Assembly: GCA_938035125.1 (NCBI GenBank)
Contig: CALHNS010000078.1
Coordinates: 1 to 43,001, forward strand
Direction: 5' to 3'
DNA length: 43,001 nt
Source of the DNA: an uncultured Granulosicoccaceae bacterium
GTDB lineage: Bacteria; Pseudomonadota; Gammaproteobacteria; Granulosicoccales; Granulosicoccaceae
The notes under the pieces are model-generated. The model worked only from the letters and a program-made list of their open reading frames with translations. It searched no databases and had not been told where the DNA came from. How positions within the stretch are numbered: position 1 is the first letter of the stretch; every line of letters begins with the position of its first letter. The position numbers were made by a program, and so were the translations under genes. Positions 24,373-33,803 of the stretch are shown here, piece after piece.

Positions 24373-25158
24373 TTGGTCACAATACCGAATCACCGAGTTA
24401 GCAAACTGCGCCAAAAAATGAATTATTTGGTCGGTTTCACGAAAAACATGCAACTACCTGCACGGTTCTTAGTCGTATCCGCTATGACAACTTCTCAACA
24501 GTTATGCCTAGGTGATGTGGGTGTCGTGTCCACGCGTAACAGCCTTCAAATTCATAGCGGATTAATCGAAGGCTTAGACAGTGTTTTACAGGCCAGTGGC
24601 GCTAGCACTATTGTGCGCATCACCGCCTCTGATCTTCCAAACAGGCTCGATGGTTGTCGAAAATTATTGAACACCGGTTGTAAATTGGTGTTGCTAGACG
24701 GCAGCTTACGTTCTGCATCTGAATTGCAGTCGGCGTTGAGCAGCACCGATAACATCATGGTGTTTGACCAATCAGTGGAAGGCTTTGAAACACGCTCTTT
24801 GCAAAATGCTGAACAAGGTGTTCAGAGCAGTGGCTATTCATTGGGTGTGCAAGCCGGTGAGATGGCGTTGAATTATTTATTCAGCTTGCCATCAGAACCT
24901 GGCACATCAAAAGACGCTGCCCAGCAAACGCCTGATGATGCATTGAACATTATCAATAAAATAACGCAGCGTGAAAAACAGTGCTTGCAGTGGATAGCGA
25001 ATGGTAAAACCTCTAAAGAGATTGCCACACTATTAGCCATCGCAGAAACGACGGTTAACTTCCACTTACGAAACGCATTTACCAAACTTAACGCCAGTAA
25101 CCGAGTTCATCTGGTCGCAAAAGCCGTTGCCTTAGGTATTGTCAGCCCAACACATTAA
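24373..25158 (+). CDS. LuxR-type transcriptional regulator
   Basis: The 261-residue product has a C-terminal GerE/LuxR helix-turn-helix (about 195-258): ITQREKQCLQWIANGKTSKEIATLL, then ETTVNFHLRNAFTKLNASNRVHLVAKAVALG. The N-terminal part (about 45-180) does not show the Trp/Tyr/Asp residues of acyl-homoserine-lactone-binding domains, and also lacks a receiver domain. Its input is therefore unknown. The longest frame starts with TTG at 24373; in-frame ATGs at 24418 and 24484 are alternatives and none has a strong ribosome site. It is transcribed away from the GH16 gene, 93 bp apart, which makes that gene a natural target. Confidence 0.82.
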   Translation: MVTIPNHRVSKLRQKMNYLVGFTKNMQLPARFLVVSAMTTSQQLCLGDVGVVSTRNSLQIHSGLIEGLDSVLQASGASTIVRITASDLPNRLDGCRKLLNTGCKLVLLDGSLRSASELQSALSSTDNIMVFDQSVEGFETRSLQNAEQGVQSSGYSLGVQAGEMALNYLFSLPSEPGTSKDAAQQTPDDALNIINKITQREKQCLQWIANGKTSKEIATLLAIAETTVNFHLRNAFTKLNASNRVHLVAKAVALGIVSPTH

Positions 25159-25163
25159 AAGCG

Positions 25164-27617
25164 TTAGTCTATCGGTATCCAAATAAGGGTTAAGTCATCG
25201 ATGGTGATATCCGCTTTTTCAAGCCCGATATCCATTGATTCAATATCAGATACTTTATCTGACCATTCTTCTTGAATCTGTTGAAGGTCATCGGCAATGG
25301 TTTCTTCCAACTCGGCACGATCATCCAGTAATTCGGCGTAACGGTTTTCAGCCGTTCTTAATCGTTCTTCTGCCTTAGCGGCCATACGTCCTTTACTTTG
25401 GCTGCGGCGCAATCCGCTAGTAATGGATCGTGTTGTACTTCGCCCACCGAGTAATCCGCCTAGAACACCGCCTGCGATGTCTAAGACTTGGCTGGTGCGT
25501 TGATCCGATTTTCGGCTCATGGCATCAAATTGAATCTCGCGTACCTTGTCGTTCGCTTTTTCAATCGATGCATTGATGCGATCTAGTTTGGTAACCAATT
25601 TCTTACGCAGCTTTTCTACATCTTTATCGGTCATTTCATCGGCCATGGTTTGGCAGCGCACTTCAAAATCACTTTCTGATTCACCCGCACGTGAATACAG
25701 TTTCAATGACGGGTTGTGAAATATGGTGATTTCTTTGTCACGGTAAAGATGATCTTTTACGGCCGTTTTTGCAGCTGAAAAGTAGCCTTTGTTTTTAATC
25801 TTTGCATCGGGCAACACATAGATTGCACCCTCAGGTGCTTGTTTGACTAAATCTCTGTCATCGTAATCAACGATTAATGCATCGTCAGGATCGAACGGAC
25901 CATCTAATGGCGTTACGATGGCTTCCCATTCCACTTCATGCCGAAGCTTTGCTTTGGTTTCATCAAATAACATCTCCACCCTCACCGCAATCCCTGCCTG
26001 CAATCGCTTACCGCCAGGGGATGCACCAATTTCATCGGCATAAGGCACACCGTTGTCTAAGTATCGAACCGATACCGTGTCAGCCACTTGCGGTTCTATT
26101 TTACTTTCATTGTCCGCCAGTGCTTCAACAGCTGGTGCAGCGCTCGGTGTTGCTGTTGCAGATGCACCGGTTGAATTAGCAACGGCATCGGTTGAGCTAC
26201 TGCCTAACGTTTGCGCTTGCAACCCTTGTTGCCGGCGTGCATCGGTAGTTAATGTTGAAATTTGCTCTCGGGTGAGAGGCCCTGGCAAATACGACATAGC
26301 CCAACGCGTGTTAAACACCACAGGCGCTGATGCTTTAGTGGAATGTAAAACAAACTGGCGCTTGTCTAAATTACTGATGGTTTTAGACAATTCGTTTAAA
26401 TCGATTGATCCGTCAGATGCGCTCATGCCTTCTAATAAACGTTGTTGGTCGCGCTCGGTTTGTAATCTGCCAATCATCCACGTACCAGCGTTTGAAATGG
26501 CTTTGTAATCGATGTCTACAGGGTTTTGAGTTGACATGACTAAGCCCACACCAAACGCACGAGCTTGTTTCAAAATAGTGAGTATCGGTTTTTTAGACGG
26601 TGGGTTACCCACCGGTGGTACGTATCCAAACACTTCATCCATGTACACCAAGGCACGTAAATCGGAGGTGCCCGGTTGCGAGCGCATCCAGGTAACCATT
26701 TTAGATAGCAACAACGTTACGACGAACTGGCGCTCATCGTCGTTTAAATGAGCTAAGGATACGATGGCGGCTTGCGGCTTACCGTCGTTACCGTACAGCA
26801 TGTTTTGTATGTTTAAGGCTTCACCTTCTGTCCAGCTGGCAAAAGAGGGCGAGGCTGCTAATCCGTTTAACTTCATTGCAAGCTTTACCCGATCACCTGG
26901 TGGGAAAAACGTATCTAAATCAATCACGCCTAATTTACGCATAGGTGGTTGCTGGATAAGCCCAATCAGCATGCCTAAATCTAAGTTCTTTCCCGCCGAC
27001 CAAAAATGATTAACAATGTTGGCCACCAAGATGTGTTCTCGGCTACTTAACGGGTCACCGGTAATGCCCACCATGCCAAGTAACGATGAGGTAAGCCCTT
27101 CGATTTCGTCTTGTAATGTTTCTGGATCTGCACCGATGGGTGCGTTCATTGAACCGATAACGTTTAGCGGAATGCCAGAACTAGAACCCGGTGTATAGAT
27201 CGTAAAGCCTGCATTATTTCGAAGGGCTTCAATGCGGCTTGGTGTTATCCCGCTTTTCGCTAACCCTTCCTTCCATGCCGTCGCTTTTTCAAAGGCAGCC
27301 GTTGCGACATCACCGTTGGCTTCCGATTCACTTATCCATGGCATAAAATCGGTGGGTAAGAGATTGGGAAAACTTAAAAGAAGATTGCCCATATCCCCTT
27401 TGGGGTCAATGATTAAAGTGGGTTTGCCTGCTTGCAAGGCTTCTTCTAAGAGAACAATGCCAAGGCCAGTTTTACCAGAGCCTGTCATGCCCACGATCAC
27501 CCCGTGCGTGGTGAAATTGGCTGAATCGTAGAAAAGCGGCGAGCCGTCATCTTTATTTGAGCCCAAATACAATTCGCCCTGAGGGGGTTGGATCTGTGTT
27601 GTGTTCTCTGAATTCAC
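25164..27617 (-). CDS. HerA-like P-loop ATPase
   Basis: The 817-residue protein has a Walker A GMTGSGKT at 43-50, a Walker B-like LVYMDEV near 330, and a sensor/arginine region with STQNPVDIDYKAISNAGTWMIGRLQTERD, the layout of the HerA/FtsK group (DUF87/DUF853-type ATPases). The N-terminal part with a GELYLGSNKDDGSPLFYD strand set fits the HAS-barrel region. The C-terminal third (about 540-817) is a second region with a long charged, coiled-coil-like helix (about 650-790). Related proteins act as DNA translocases or in defence systems, but most members beside housekeeping genes are uncharacterised. No NurA or other nuclease gene is adjacent. It ends 5 bp from the opposite LuxR gene. Confidence 0.85.
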   Translation of the reverse strand: MNSENTTQIQPPQGELYLGSNKDDGSPLFYDSANFTTHGVIVGMTGSGKTGLGIVLLEEALQAGKPTLIIDPKGDMGNLLLSFPNLLPTDFMPWISESEANGDVATAAFEKATAWKEGLAKSGITPSRIEALRNNAGFTIYTPGSSSGIPLNVIGSMNAPIGADPETLQDEIEGLTSSLLGMVGITGDPLSSREHILVANIVNHFWSAGKNLDLGMLIGLIQQPPMRKLGVIDLDTFFPPGDRVKLAMKLNGLAASPSFASWTEGEALNIQNMLYGNDGKPQAAIVSLAHLNDDERQFVVTLLLSKMVTWMRSQPGTSDLRALVYMDEVFGYVPPVGNPPSKKPILTILKQARAFGVGLVMSTQNPVDIDYKAISNAGTWMIGRLQTERDQQRLLEGMSASDGSIDLNELSKTISNLDKRQFVLHSTKASAPVVFNTRWAMSYLPGPLTREQISTLTTDARRQQGLQAQTLGSSSTDAVANSTGASATATPSAAPAVEALADNESKIEPQVADTVSVRYLDNGVPYADEIGASPGGKRLQAGIAVRVEMLFDETKAKLRHEVEWEAIVTPLDGPFDPDDALIVDYDDRDLVKQAPEGAIYVLPDAKIKNKGYFSAAKTAVKDHLYRDKEITIFHNPSLKLYSRAGESESDFEVRCQTMADEMTDKDVEKLRKKLVTKLDRINASIEKANDKVREIQFDAMSRKSDQRTSQVLDIAGGVLGGLLGGRSTTRSITSGLRRSQSKGRMAAKAEERLRTAENRYAELLDDRAELEETIADDLQQIQEEWSDKVSDIESMDIGLEKADITIDDLTLIWIPID

Positions 27618-27721
27618 GACGGCGGGTTCCTGTGTTCGGGGCTTAAATAACGCTTCTTATACTATAGCCAACAGATACGATCAGGCGCAATTCATTGCCC
27701 GTTATGAATTGTCAAAGCGCA

Positions 27722-29125
27722 TTAGGTTAGAGCTGGTTGCGGCTGAAACCACTGTAACTGCTCTCGCAAGCTCACCACCGATCCGATTATGATCAACGTA
27801 GGGGCTTTTACGGCAGTGTTTGAAACAATCTCAGGCAATGTTTCAACGGTGCCACTCAGTACACGCTGATGCTGTGTGGTTCCGCGTTCCACTAAGGCGG
27901 CAGGGGTTTGACTGGGTAAGCCGTGGTTGATCAGTTTTTCACACAGTTCAGCTAGCGCGACAAGCCCCATGTAACAAACAAGCGTCTGGTTCGGTTGTAC
28001 TAAATGTGGCCAGTTCAGTTCCAGTGAACCTTCCTTTAAATGCCCTGTGACGAACACACAGGCTTGTGCATGATCGCGGTGGGTAAGCGGAATGCCTGCA
28101 TAACTTGCGCAGCCAGAGGCAGCTGTTATACCAGGCACCACTTCAAAACGAATTCCAGCATCGGCTAAGGTTTCAATTTCTTCACCACCGCGTCCGAAAA
28201 TAAACGGATCACCCCCTTTTAAACGCAGCACTCGTTTGCCAGAACTTGCTAATTGAACCAAGGTGTCGTTGATGGTGGTTTGTTGCATGGCATGATTAGC
28301 ACGGCGTTTACCCACATAAATATATTCTGCATCGCTGGGGCATAAGGACAACACCTCATCCGAGACCAAACGATCGTGTAACACCACATCGGCTTGATGC
28401 ATCAACCGTAACGCACGAAACGTTAATAAATCTGGATCGCCAGGGCCTGCACCCACTAAATACACTTCGCCGGTTTCAGTGGGCTTGCGTGCCGTTTTAT
28501 CGATAAGACTTAGCTCAAGAGCTTTACGTGCACCGTCTTCATCACCTCTTAATAGGCGCTGGGCAATGGGCCCTGTTAACACCGATTCCCAAAATCGTCG
28601 CCGTTCGTTTAATGTATTGAAGTGCTCTTTTATGCGCTGACGATAGTCACCAGCGAGCTTCGCTAATGCACCGTAGCTTGCAGGAATAAAGGCAGCGATT
28701 CTTGCGTGAATTAAACGAGCAAGAATCGGTGAATGGCCACCGGTACTGATCGCAATTTGTAAAGGATCGCGATTGACTACAGAGGCAAAGCTTACATCAC
28801 CGAGCTGCGCATCATCGGCTACGTTAACCAATGTGTTACTGGCCTTGGCATCTTGTGCCACTTGTGCATTCACAGAAGGCTCATCGGTTGCGGCAATACA
28901 CAACCAAACGTTCTGCGCATCACTTGTACGATAGCCACGTTGTGCGTGCGTGATCTGGTTGTTGTCTAACATGCGTTGCAAGGCAGGGCAGAGCTGTGGG
29001 GCCACAACATGCACGGTTGCACCGGCAGCGACAATGGCGCGTGACTTTCTTGCCGCCACCGTGCCACCCCCAACAACCAATACGGAGCGGTTTTCAAGTT
29101 GAATAAAAAGAGGAAACTGTTGCAT
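27722..29125 (-). CDS. cysG: Siroheme synthase CysG (fused three-activity enzyme)
   Basis: From the ATG at 29125 the product is 467 residues, close to the E. coli length. The N-terminal half is a precorrin-2 dehydrogenase/sirohydrochlorin ferrochelatase: NAD-binding [11 protein letters not shown] near residue 18 and [11 protein letters not shown] near 125. The C-terminal half is uroporphyrinogen-III C-methyltransferase with [32 protein letters not shown] and [23 protein letters not shown]. It makes siroheme from uroporphyrinogen III, the cofactor of the sulfite reductase encoded at 10056-11768. The frame is open to 29164, but the added 13 residues have no family match. The TrpD2-like gene is divergent from it, 65 bp away. 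Confidence 0.93.
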   Translation of the reverse strand: MQQFPLFIQLENRSVLVVGGGTVAARKSRAIVAAGATVHVVAPQLCPALQRMLDNNQITHAQRGYRTSDAQNVWLCIAATDEPSVNAQVAQDAKASNTLVNVADDAQLGDVSFASVVNRDPLQIAISTGGHSPILARLIHARIAAFIPASYGALAKLAGDYRQRIKEHFNTLNERRRFWESVLTGPIAQRLLRGDEDGARKALELSLIDKTARKPTETGEVYLVGAGPGDPDLLTFRALRLMHQADVVLHDRLVSDEVLSLCPSDAEYIYVGKRRANHAMQQTTINDTLVQLASSGKRVLRLKGGDPFIFGRGGEEIETLADAGIRFEVVPGITAASGCASYAGIPLTHRDHAQACVFVTGHLKEGSLELNWPHLVQPNQTLVCYMGLVALAELCEKLINHGLPSQTPAALVERGTTQHQRVLSGTVETLPEIVSNTAVKAPTLIIIGSVVSLREQLQWFQPQPALT

Positions 29126-29190
29126 AGACACAAGCATAGCGCAATGGCGCAGGTTACCTCTCAATCCGCCAGCGGTTTACACTGTGCGTT

Positions 29191-30363
29191 ATGGAAACTT
29201 TGAATTTAACACCGGTTCTTCAAAAAATTGCCACAGGCCCACACCTGAGCAAAAATTTGGGCGAAGAAGAAGCCTACCGCGCTATGCAGTCCATTTTGCG
29301 TGGGGATGTGCACGATGTGCAAAGTGGAATATTTTTTATCGCACTGCGAATGAAGCGGGAAACGGCAGATGAGATGGCCGGAATATTCCGAGCTATTTTG
29401 GACGATGCTCCACAACAAAAAGTACGGGTTCCCGCACTCATCACACTGGCCGATCAATACGCAGGATACGCACGCGGATTACCTGCATCACCGTTTATAC
29501 CTGCCGTGTTATCCGCATTACAGGTTCCATCCGTTATTCACAGCCCAATCACTATGGCACCTAAGTACGGTTTAACCGCGTTGTCGGTATTGAAAGCAGC
29601 AGGTGTTAGTGCGGCAGACTCTATGCAAAGTGCTGCCAGTACATTAGAAACAAACTCAGGTTGGGTTGTGATTGATCAAGCGGTGGTCACACCCCATTTA
29701 GCACGGCTTAACCCACTAAGAGATTTAATGGTGAAGCGCCCTTGTTTGTCCACCATTGAATGTTGTGTGCAACCCTTTCAAGCAGAATTTACTAATACCT
29801 TAGTGACTGGCTATGTGCATAAACCCTATCCACCGATTTATGCCATGTGCGCCAACATCGCAGGTTTTGATAATGCAGTGTTCGTGCGCGGTGTGGAGGG
29901 TGGAATCGTGCCTTCACTGGCGCAAGTGTCACGTTACTTTCCGTGGCGTAAAGCCATCGACTCTCATGCAGGCTCAGATACAAACGCAGGCTCAAACGCA
30001 AACGATATAGTGTCATTTGAAAACATCACTCTTAATGAAGTGCCGATAGAGCCCGTGCCGTTGGGCATCGTGCAACAAGCGCGCGCCAACCCTTGGCCAG
30101 AACAAGAGGTTAGCGATCAGCTGGACGCAGCCAAAGCCTGCGCCACATTAGGTATGAGCGCTTTGCAAGGCGAGGCTGGGGTAATGCGTGATGCCATTCG
30201 ACTAGGCGCGGCCGTTGCCTATTGCGCCCATATCAGTGGCTTACCCGAAAATCAGCAAAATGCGAGTTCTCAAAATGGGTTAAAGAGCGCTCTGGCATCA
30301 GTTGATGCCGTTTTGAGCACAGGTGAGGCATGGCATCGATTTAATGAAAACCGCACACTTTAG
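29191..30363 (+). CDS. ybiB: TrpD2/YbiB-like glycosyltransferase-family protein
   Basis: The 390-residue protein resembles anthranilate phosphoribosyltransferase: the helical N-domain LSKNLGEEEAYRAMQSILRGDVHDVQSGIFFIALRMKRETADEMAG is typical. The phosphoribosyl-diphosphate motif GTGGD of true TrpD is missing; instead a GLPASPFIPAVLSA segment is found, as in the TrpD2 (YbiB) group, which binds DNA and is not a tryptophan enzyme. At about 255-270 a low-complexity HAGSDTNAGSNAND stretch is encoded by a short imperfect DNA repeat, and looks like a recent insertion. In many gammaproteobacteria such genes lie beside cysG and nitrate-assimilation genes; here only cysG is a neighbour. Confidence 0.8.
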   Translation: METLNLTPVLQKIATGPHLSKNLGEEEAYRAMQSILRGDVHDVQSGIFFIALRMKRETADEMAGIFRAILDDAPQQKVRVPALITLADQYAGYARGLPASPFIPAVLSALQVPSVIHSPITMAPKYGLTALSVLKAAGVSAADSMQSAASTLETNSGWVVIDQAVVTPHLARLNPLRDLMVKRPCLSTIECCVQPFQAEFTNTLVTGYVHKPYPPIYAMCANIAGFDNAVFVRGVEGGIVPSLAQVSRYFPWRKAIDSHAGSDTNAGSNANDIVSFENITLNEVPIEPVPLGIVQQARANPWPEQEVSDQLDAAKACATLGMSALQGEAGVMRDAIRLGAAVAYCAHISGLPENQQNASSQNGLKSALASVDAVLSTGEAWHRFNENRTL

Positions 30364-30394
30364 CCACTTTTTATAGGCAATAACGGCTCTCGTT

Positions 30395-31498
30395 ATGTTC
30401 TCTATTTTCCCAACCGCACGTCTGCGCCCTTCGCCGTTCTATGAGTCGGCCGTTAAGGCGGGGATGGATTCTGCATCGGTTTACAACCGCATGATCATGC
30501 CCACATCGTACGGCGACCCAGAAGCCGAATACTGGCGCATTATTAACGGGGTTTCCATGTGGGATGTAGGCATAGAGCGCCAGGTTCAACTAGAAGGCCC
30601 GGACGCACTAAAGCTTGCTCAGTTGTTAACGCCGCGTGATTTATCCAATTGCGCTGAAGGCCAAGGTAAGTACGCCCCCATTTGTAACCACGACGGCATT
30701 TTGCTCAACGACCCCATCATTTTAAAGTTTTCAGATGAACTGGTTTGGTTATCCATTGCCGATTCGGATATCTGGTATTGGGCCAGAGCCATTGGCGCTG
30801 AACGAGGGCTCAATGTAAGGGTAAGTGAACCGGATGTTTCTCCACTTGCGGTGCAAGGGCCCAAAGCTGAAAACGTGGTGTCTGAACTCATTGGTGATTG
30901 GGTTAAAGACTTAAAATATTTTTGGTTTAAAGAAACCTCATTGAATGGCATTCCGCTGGTGGTGCAACGTTCGGGTTGGTCTAAACAAGGTGGGTTTGAA
31001 CTGTATTTAAAAGATGGCTCACGCGGCACCGAGCTATGGGATTTAGTGGCAGAAGCAGGGAAGCCGTACGATATTGGTCCTGGCGCGCCTGCAACGCCTG
31101 AACGGGTTGAAAGTGGCTTGGTGTCGGTTGGTGGTGATTCAGATGACACCACGAATCCTTATGAAGTGCGTTTAGGGGGTTATGTAAATTTAGAGGTACC
31201 CGATGATGTGGTGGGCATAAAAGCACTTCGACAACTGCACGCTGATGGCATCAAAAGACACCAGTTGGGTGTGGTTTTAGAAGGCGATACACCCGATCCA
31301 ATGGGGTTTGCCTGGGAGCCTATCGAGGTTAACGGGAAAGTCGTGGGTTCTATGACGATTTGCGTTTTTTCCAGGCGGATGAACAAAAACATCGGTTATG
31401 CACTAATCAGCCGCGATGTGGCGCCTGGGGATACGGTTATCGTGCAACGGGCCAGAGGTCCTGTGCCCGGTGTCGTGCAGGAGCTCCCGTTTCTGTAG
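30395..31498 (+). CDS. DmdA-like GcvT-family protein (THF-dependent demethylase-like)
   Basis: The 367-residue protein is a GcvT/aminomethyltransferase-fold protein. The phrases MWDVGIERQVQLEGPDALKLAQLLTPRDLS, LNDPIILKFSDELVWLSIADSD, PDVSPLAVQGPKAENVV and RSGWSKQGGFELYL match dimethylsulfoniopropionate demethylase DmdA wording, the C-terminal YEVRLGGYVNLEVPDDVVG less so. The family transfers a methyl group to tetrahydrofolate. Many DmdA-like paralogues with other, unknown substrates exist, and this one may be one of those. It lies directly upstream of a LacI regulator and an inositol catabolic cluster, so a methylated cyclitol is one possible substrate; this is inference. It starts 31 bp after the TrpD2-like gene. 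Confidence 0.8.
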   Translation: MFSIFPTARLRPSPFYESAVKAGMDSASVYNRMIMPTSYGDPEAEYWRIINGVSMWDVGIERQVQLEGPDALKLAQLLTPRDLSNCAEGQGKYAPICNHDGILLNDPIILKFSDELVWLSIADSDIWYWARAIGAERGLNVRVSEPDVSPLAVQGPKAENVVSELIGDWVKDLKYFWFKETSLNGIPLVVQRSGWSKQGGFELYLKDGSRGTELWDLVAEAGKPYDIGPGAPATPERVESGLVSVGGDSDDTTNPYEVRLGGYVNLEVPDDVVGIKALRQLHADGIKRHQLGVVLEGDTPDPMGFAWEPIEVNGKVVGSMTICVFSRRMNKNIGYALISRDVAPGDTVIVQRARGPVPGVVQELPFL

Positions 31499-31549
31499 TT
31501 TGCAGCTTGCATAGGCAGGGGCTTGCTCGCATAATCTGGTCAAGTTTCG

Positions 31550-32581
31550 TTGCTAGAGCGTAGTGCAAGCCCTGTGTCAGTAACCCTAAAAGATGTAGCA
31601 AAAGCGGCCGGCGTGTCGCGTTCGGCCGTATCTCGTACCTTCACCGATGGTGCGTCTGTGTCCGATAACATGCGCCAGCGGGTGGAAAAAGCGGCATCTG
31701 AACTCGGCTACACCCCCAATGCATTAGCCTCTAGCTTAACAACCGGGCGCACACGCCTCATTGGGCTGGTATCGAACAACTTTCGTAATCCAATTTTTTT
31801 GCAGGTGTTTGATTTATTCACACGCAGTTTGCAAGAGCGCGGTTTGCGGCCACTGCTGGTTAATTTAACCGATGAAACCGACCCAGAACAATCCTTAAAA
31901 ATGTTACGCCAATATTCGGTGGACGGTGTGGTGGTGGCATCCTCAACATTACCCCCCACCTTCTCACGCGCGTTTAGAGAAGCAGGCATGCCCGTTGTGC
32001 ATTCGTTTGGTCGTCAGTCCAGTGCGCCACAAGTTCATGTGGTGGGTGTTGATAATGTCGACTGCGGGCGTATTGCTGCTCGTGAATTGGTTGAACGTGG
32101 TTATAAACGAGTAGGCTTTCTAGGCGGGCCGCAAGAGGCCACATCGACGCAAGATCGTTTGCAAGGGTTTTTAACTGAAATGCAGCTAACGCCTCACATT
32201 GAGGTAAGTCACTCCAATGCTGATGAATATTCTTTTGATGCGGGCCGTAAAGAAATGCTGCGTTTGCTTGATGACCCAAAACGCACCGTGGCGGAAGCCT
32301 ATTTTTGCGGTGATGATGTGTTATCCATTGGCGCGCTGAGTGCCATAAAAGATCGTGGGTTATCGGTGCCTGAAGACATCGGTGTTCTGGGGTTGAACGA
32401 TATGGAGATGTCGGGGTGGGAGAGCATTAACTTAACCACGATTCGTCAACCTATTCAGCAAATCGTTCGCTCATCCATTGAGTTAATAGAAATCATGTTG
32501 GACGATCCGGACTATTACCCAGAAGCCCGTTTATTTCCCAGTACGGTAACCGAGCGTAAAACGCTGCGGCCAAAGCCTTAA
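31550..32581 (+). CDS. LacI-family transcriptional regulator of the inositol cluster
   Basis: The 343-residue protein has the LacI DNA-binding domain at about 11-60: VTLKDVAKAAGVSRSAVSRTFTDG, then MRQRVEKAASELGYTPNALASSL with the hinge helix. The rest (about 65-335) is a periplasmic-binding-like effector domain, with GVVVASSTLPP, GRIAARELVERGYKRVGFLGG and DIGVLGLNDMEMSGWESINLTTIRQP. The start is either TTG at 31550 or GTG at 31574; both lack a strong ribosome site and the latter begins three residues before the helix-turn-helix. The palindrome at 34780-34793 in the divergent inositol promoter region is a good candidate operator. The effector is presumably an inositol catabolite. Confidence 0.9.
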   Translation: MLERSASPVSVTLKDVAKAAGVSRSAVSRTFTDGASVSDNMRQRVEKAASELGYTPNALASSLTTGRTRLIGLVSNNFRNPIFLQVFDLFTRSLQERGLRPLLVNLTDETDPEQSLKMLRQYSVDGVVVASSTLPPTFSRAFREAGMPVVHSFGRQSSAPQVHVVGVDNVDCGRIAARELVERGYKRVGFLGGPQEATSTQDRLQGFLTEMQLTPHIEVSHSNADEYSFDAGRKEMLRLLDDPKRTVAEAYFCGDDVLSIGALSAIKDRGLSVPEDIGVLGLNDMEMSGWESINLTTIRQPIQQIVRSSIELIEIMLDDPDYYPEARLFPSTVTERKTLRPKP

Positions 32582-32615
32582 AAAATAAACGAGCTTCCAG
32601 ACACAAAAGCTACGC

Positions 32616-32636
32616 CGTTAAGCTTGCTGCTTAGCG
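32616..32636. terminator. Hairpin between the convergent LacI and Gfo/Idh/MocA genes
   Basis: CGTTAAGC (32616-32623) and GCTTAGCG (32629-32636) pair with one G-T wobble around the 5-nt loop TTGCT. It covers the stop codon of the minus-strand gene. On the minus strand, a TTTTG run lies about 10 bases after it; on the plus strand no T-run follows. It may limit read-through between the two convergent genes. Confidence 0.45.
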
Positions 32637-33788
32637 AAACATAGGTGGGCGAGCGTCCACCCATTGACCATCAGCTTTACCTGATTCTGCAACCGCTGTA
32701 ACCGCTGACATCGATCGAAGCCCATCTTCTGCGCGCGGGAATAAGTTCGCTGCAGGATCGATGTCACGATTTTCTTTACTAGCCCGAATGGCTTCGGCTA
32801 AATCGGTGTAAATATTCGCAAAAGCCAAAGGCATGCCTTCTGAGTGACCAATGGTGACTCGAGATGTGCGATCTGCTTCTGGTGATAAATCAGATTCGCC
32901 GCGCTCAATGATTTGCAAGCGTTCGTTCAACGGCATGTAAAACAATTGGTTGGGTTGTTCTTGCGACCAACGAAGCCCACCGGTTTCACCAAACACTTGA
33001 ATGCCTAACCCGTGTTGACGACCAATAGCCACCGATGATGTCCATAGCCTGCCCACAGCGCCTCCGTCCATACGAAAACTAACCATGGCATCGTCTTCAA
33101 GCTCACGAGAGGCAATGCACGAGACGGTGTCGGCTGATAGTTTTGTGACTTCTTGGCCTGTGACAAAGCTTGCCATGTGCATAGCATGAATGCCGCAATC
33201 TGCAAATTGTGCGGATACGCCAGCTTGTGCAGGATCGTAGCGCCACCGAACACGTGGGTTATCCGCATCGGCTGCATCGGCGTGATGACCGTGCGAAAAT
33301 TCAGCGTTCACTAAACGTACTTTGCCAATGTCACCACGGGCGATCATGGCGCGCATGTGACGAACTAAAGAGTAACCAGAATAGCCATAATTTACAGCGC
33401 ACAAACGATTGGCTTTTTGGGCAGTTCGTACAATGTCTTCGCCTTCTTCAACCGTCATCGTCATGGGCTTTTCGCACAACACATGAAAGCCATTTTCTAA
33501 AAATGCTTTTGTTATTTCATAGTGCGTTGAATTCGGTGTGGCCACAGTAACCAGATCTATACGATCTTCACGAGCGGATTCACCGGCCAACATCTCTTTC
33601 CAATCGCCATAGGCGCGATCTTCTGCAATGCCTAAAGATTGGGCATAACGACGCCCCTCTTCAGGTCGGTGATCCAGTGCACCGGCTGTGAATTCAAATA
33701 AGCTGTCTAAGCCGGATGCTAAGCGGTGCGCAGGCCCAATTTGGCTACCTTCGCCACCACCAATCATTCCCCAAGAAAGTTTTTTCAC
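32631..33788 (-). CDS. Gfo/Idh/MocA-family dehydrogenase, candidate inositol dehydrogenase
   Basis: The 385-residue protein has an N-terminal Rossmann motif (GMIGGGEGSQIGPAHR, residues 7-22) and the EKP motif at 106-108 with catalytic K107. The C-terminal alpha/beta domain includes the HGHHADAADADNPRVRW and DCGIHAMHMASFVTG segments, with the His expected in the active site. This family oxidises sugars and cyclitols with NAD(P). The length and the GGGEGSQIGPAHR start differ from the classical 340-residue IolG type. By context it should oxidise myo- or scyllo-inositol, or a related cyclitol, to an inosose. It forms an operon with the IolE-like gene, whose stop lies 15 bp upstream. Confidence 0.88.
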   Translation of the reverse strand: MKKLSWGMIGGGEGSQIGPAHRLASGLDSLFEFTAGALDHRPEEGRRYAQSLGIAEDRAYGDWKEMLAGESAREDRIDLVTVATPNSTHYEITKAFLENGFHVLCEKPMTMTVEEGEDIVRTAQKANRLCAVNYGYSGYSLVRHMRAMIARGDIGKVRLVNAEFSHGHHADAADADNPRVRWRYDPAQAGVSAQFADCGIHAMHMASFVTGQEVTKLSADTVSCIASRELEDDAMVSFRMDGGAVGRLWTSSVAIGRQHGLGIQVFGETGGLRWSQEQPNQLFYMPLNERLQIIERGESDLSPEADRTSRVTIGHSEGMPLAFANIYTDLAEAIRASKENRDIDPAANLFPRAEDGLRSMSAVTAVAESGKADGQWVDARPPMFR

Positions 33789-33803
33789 GCTTGAGTCGCC
33801 TTT

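Noticed and set aside
25164-27617. HerA-like ATPase as part of a defence system
   Set aside because: No nuclease, SIR2 or other effector gene is adjacent; neighbours are a LuxR regulator and cysG, so a defence role is unsupported.
29191-30363. Annotation as anthranilate phosphoribosyltransferase TrpD
   Set aside because: The GTGGD motif is missing and no trp genes are nearby; the TrpD2/YbiB group fits better.
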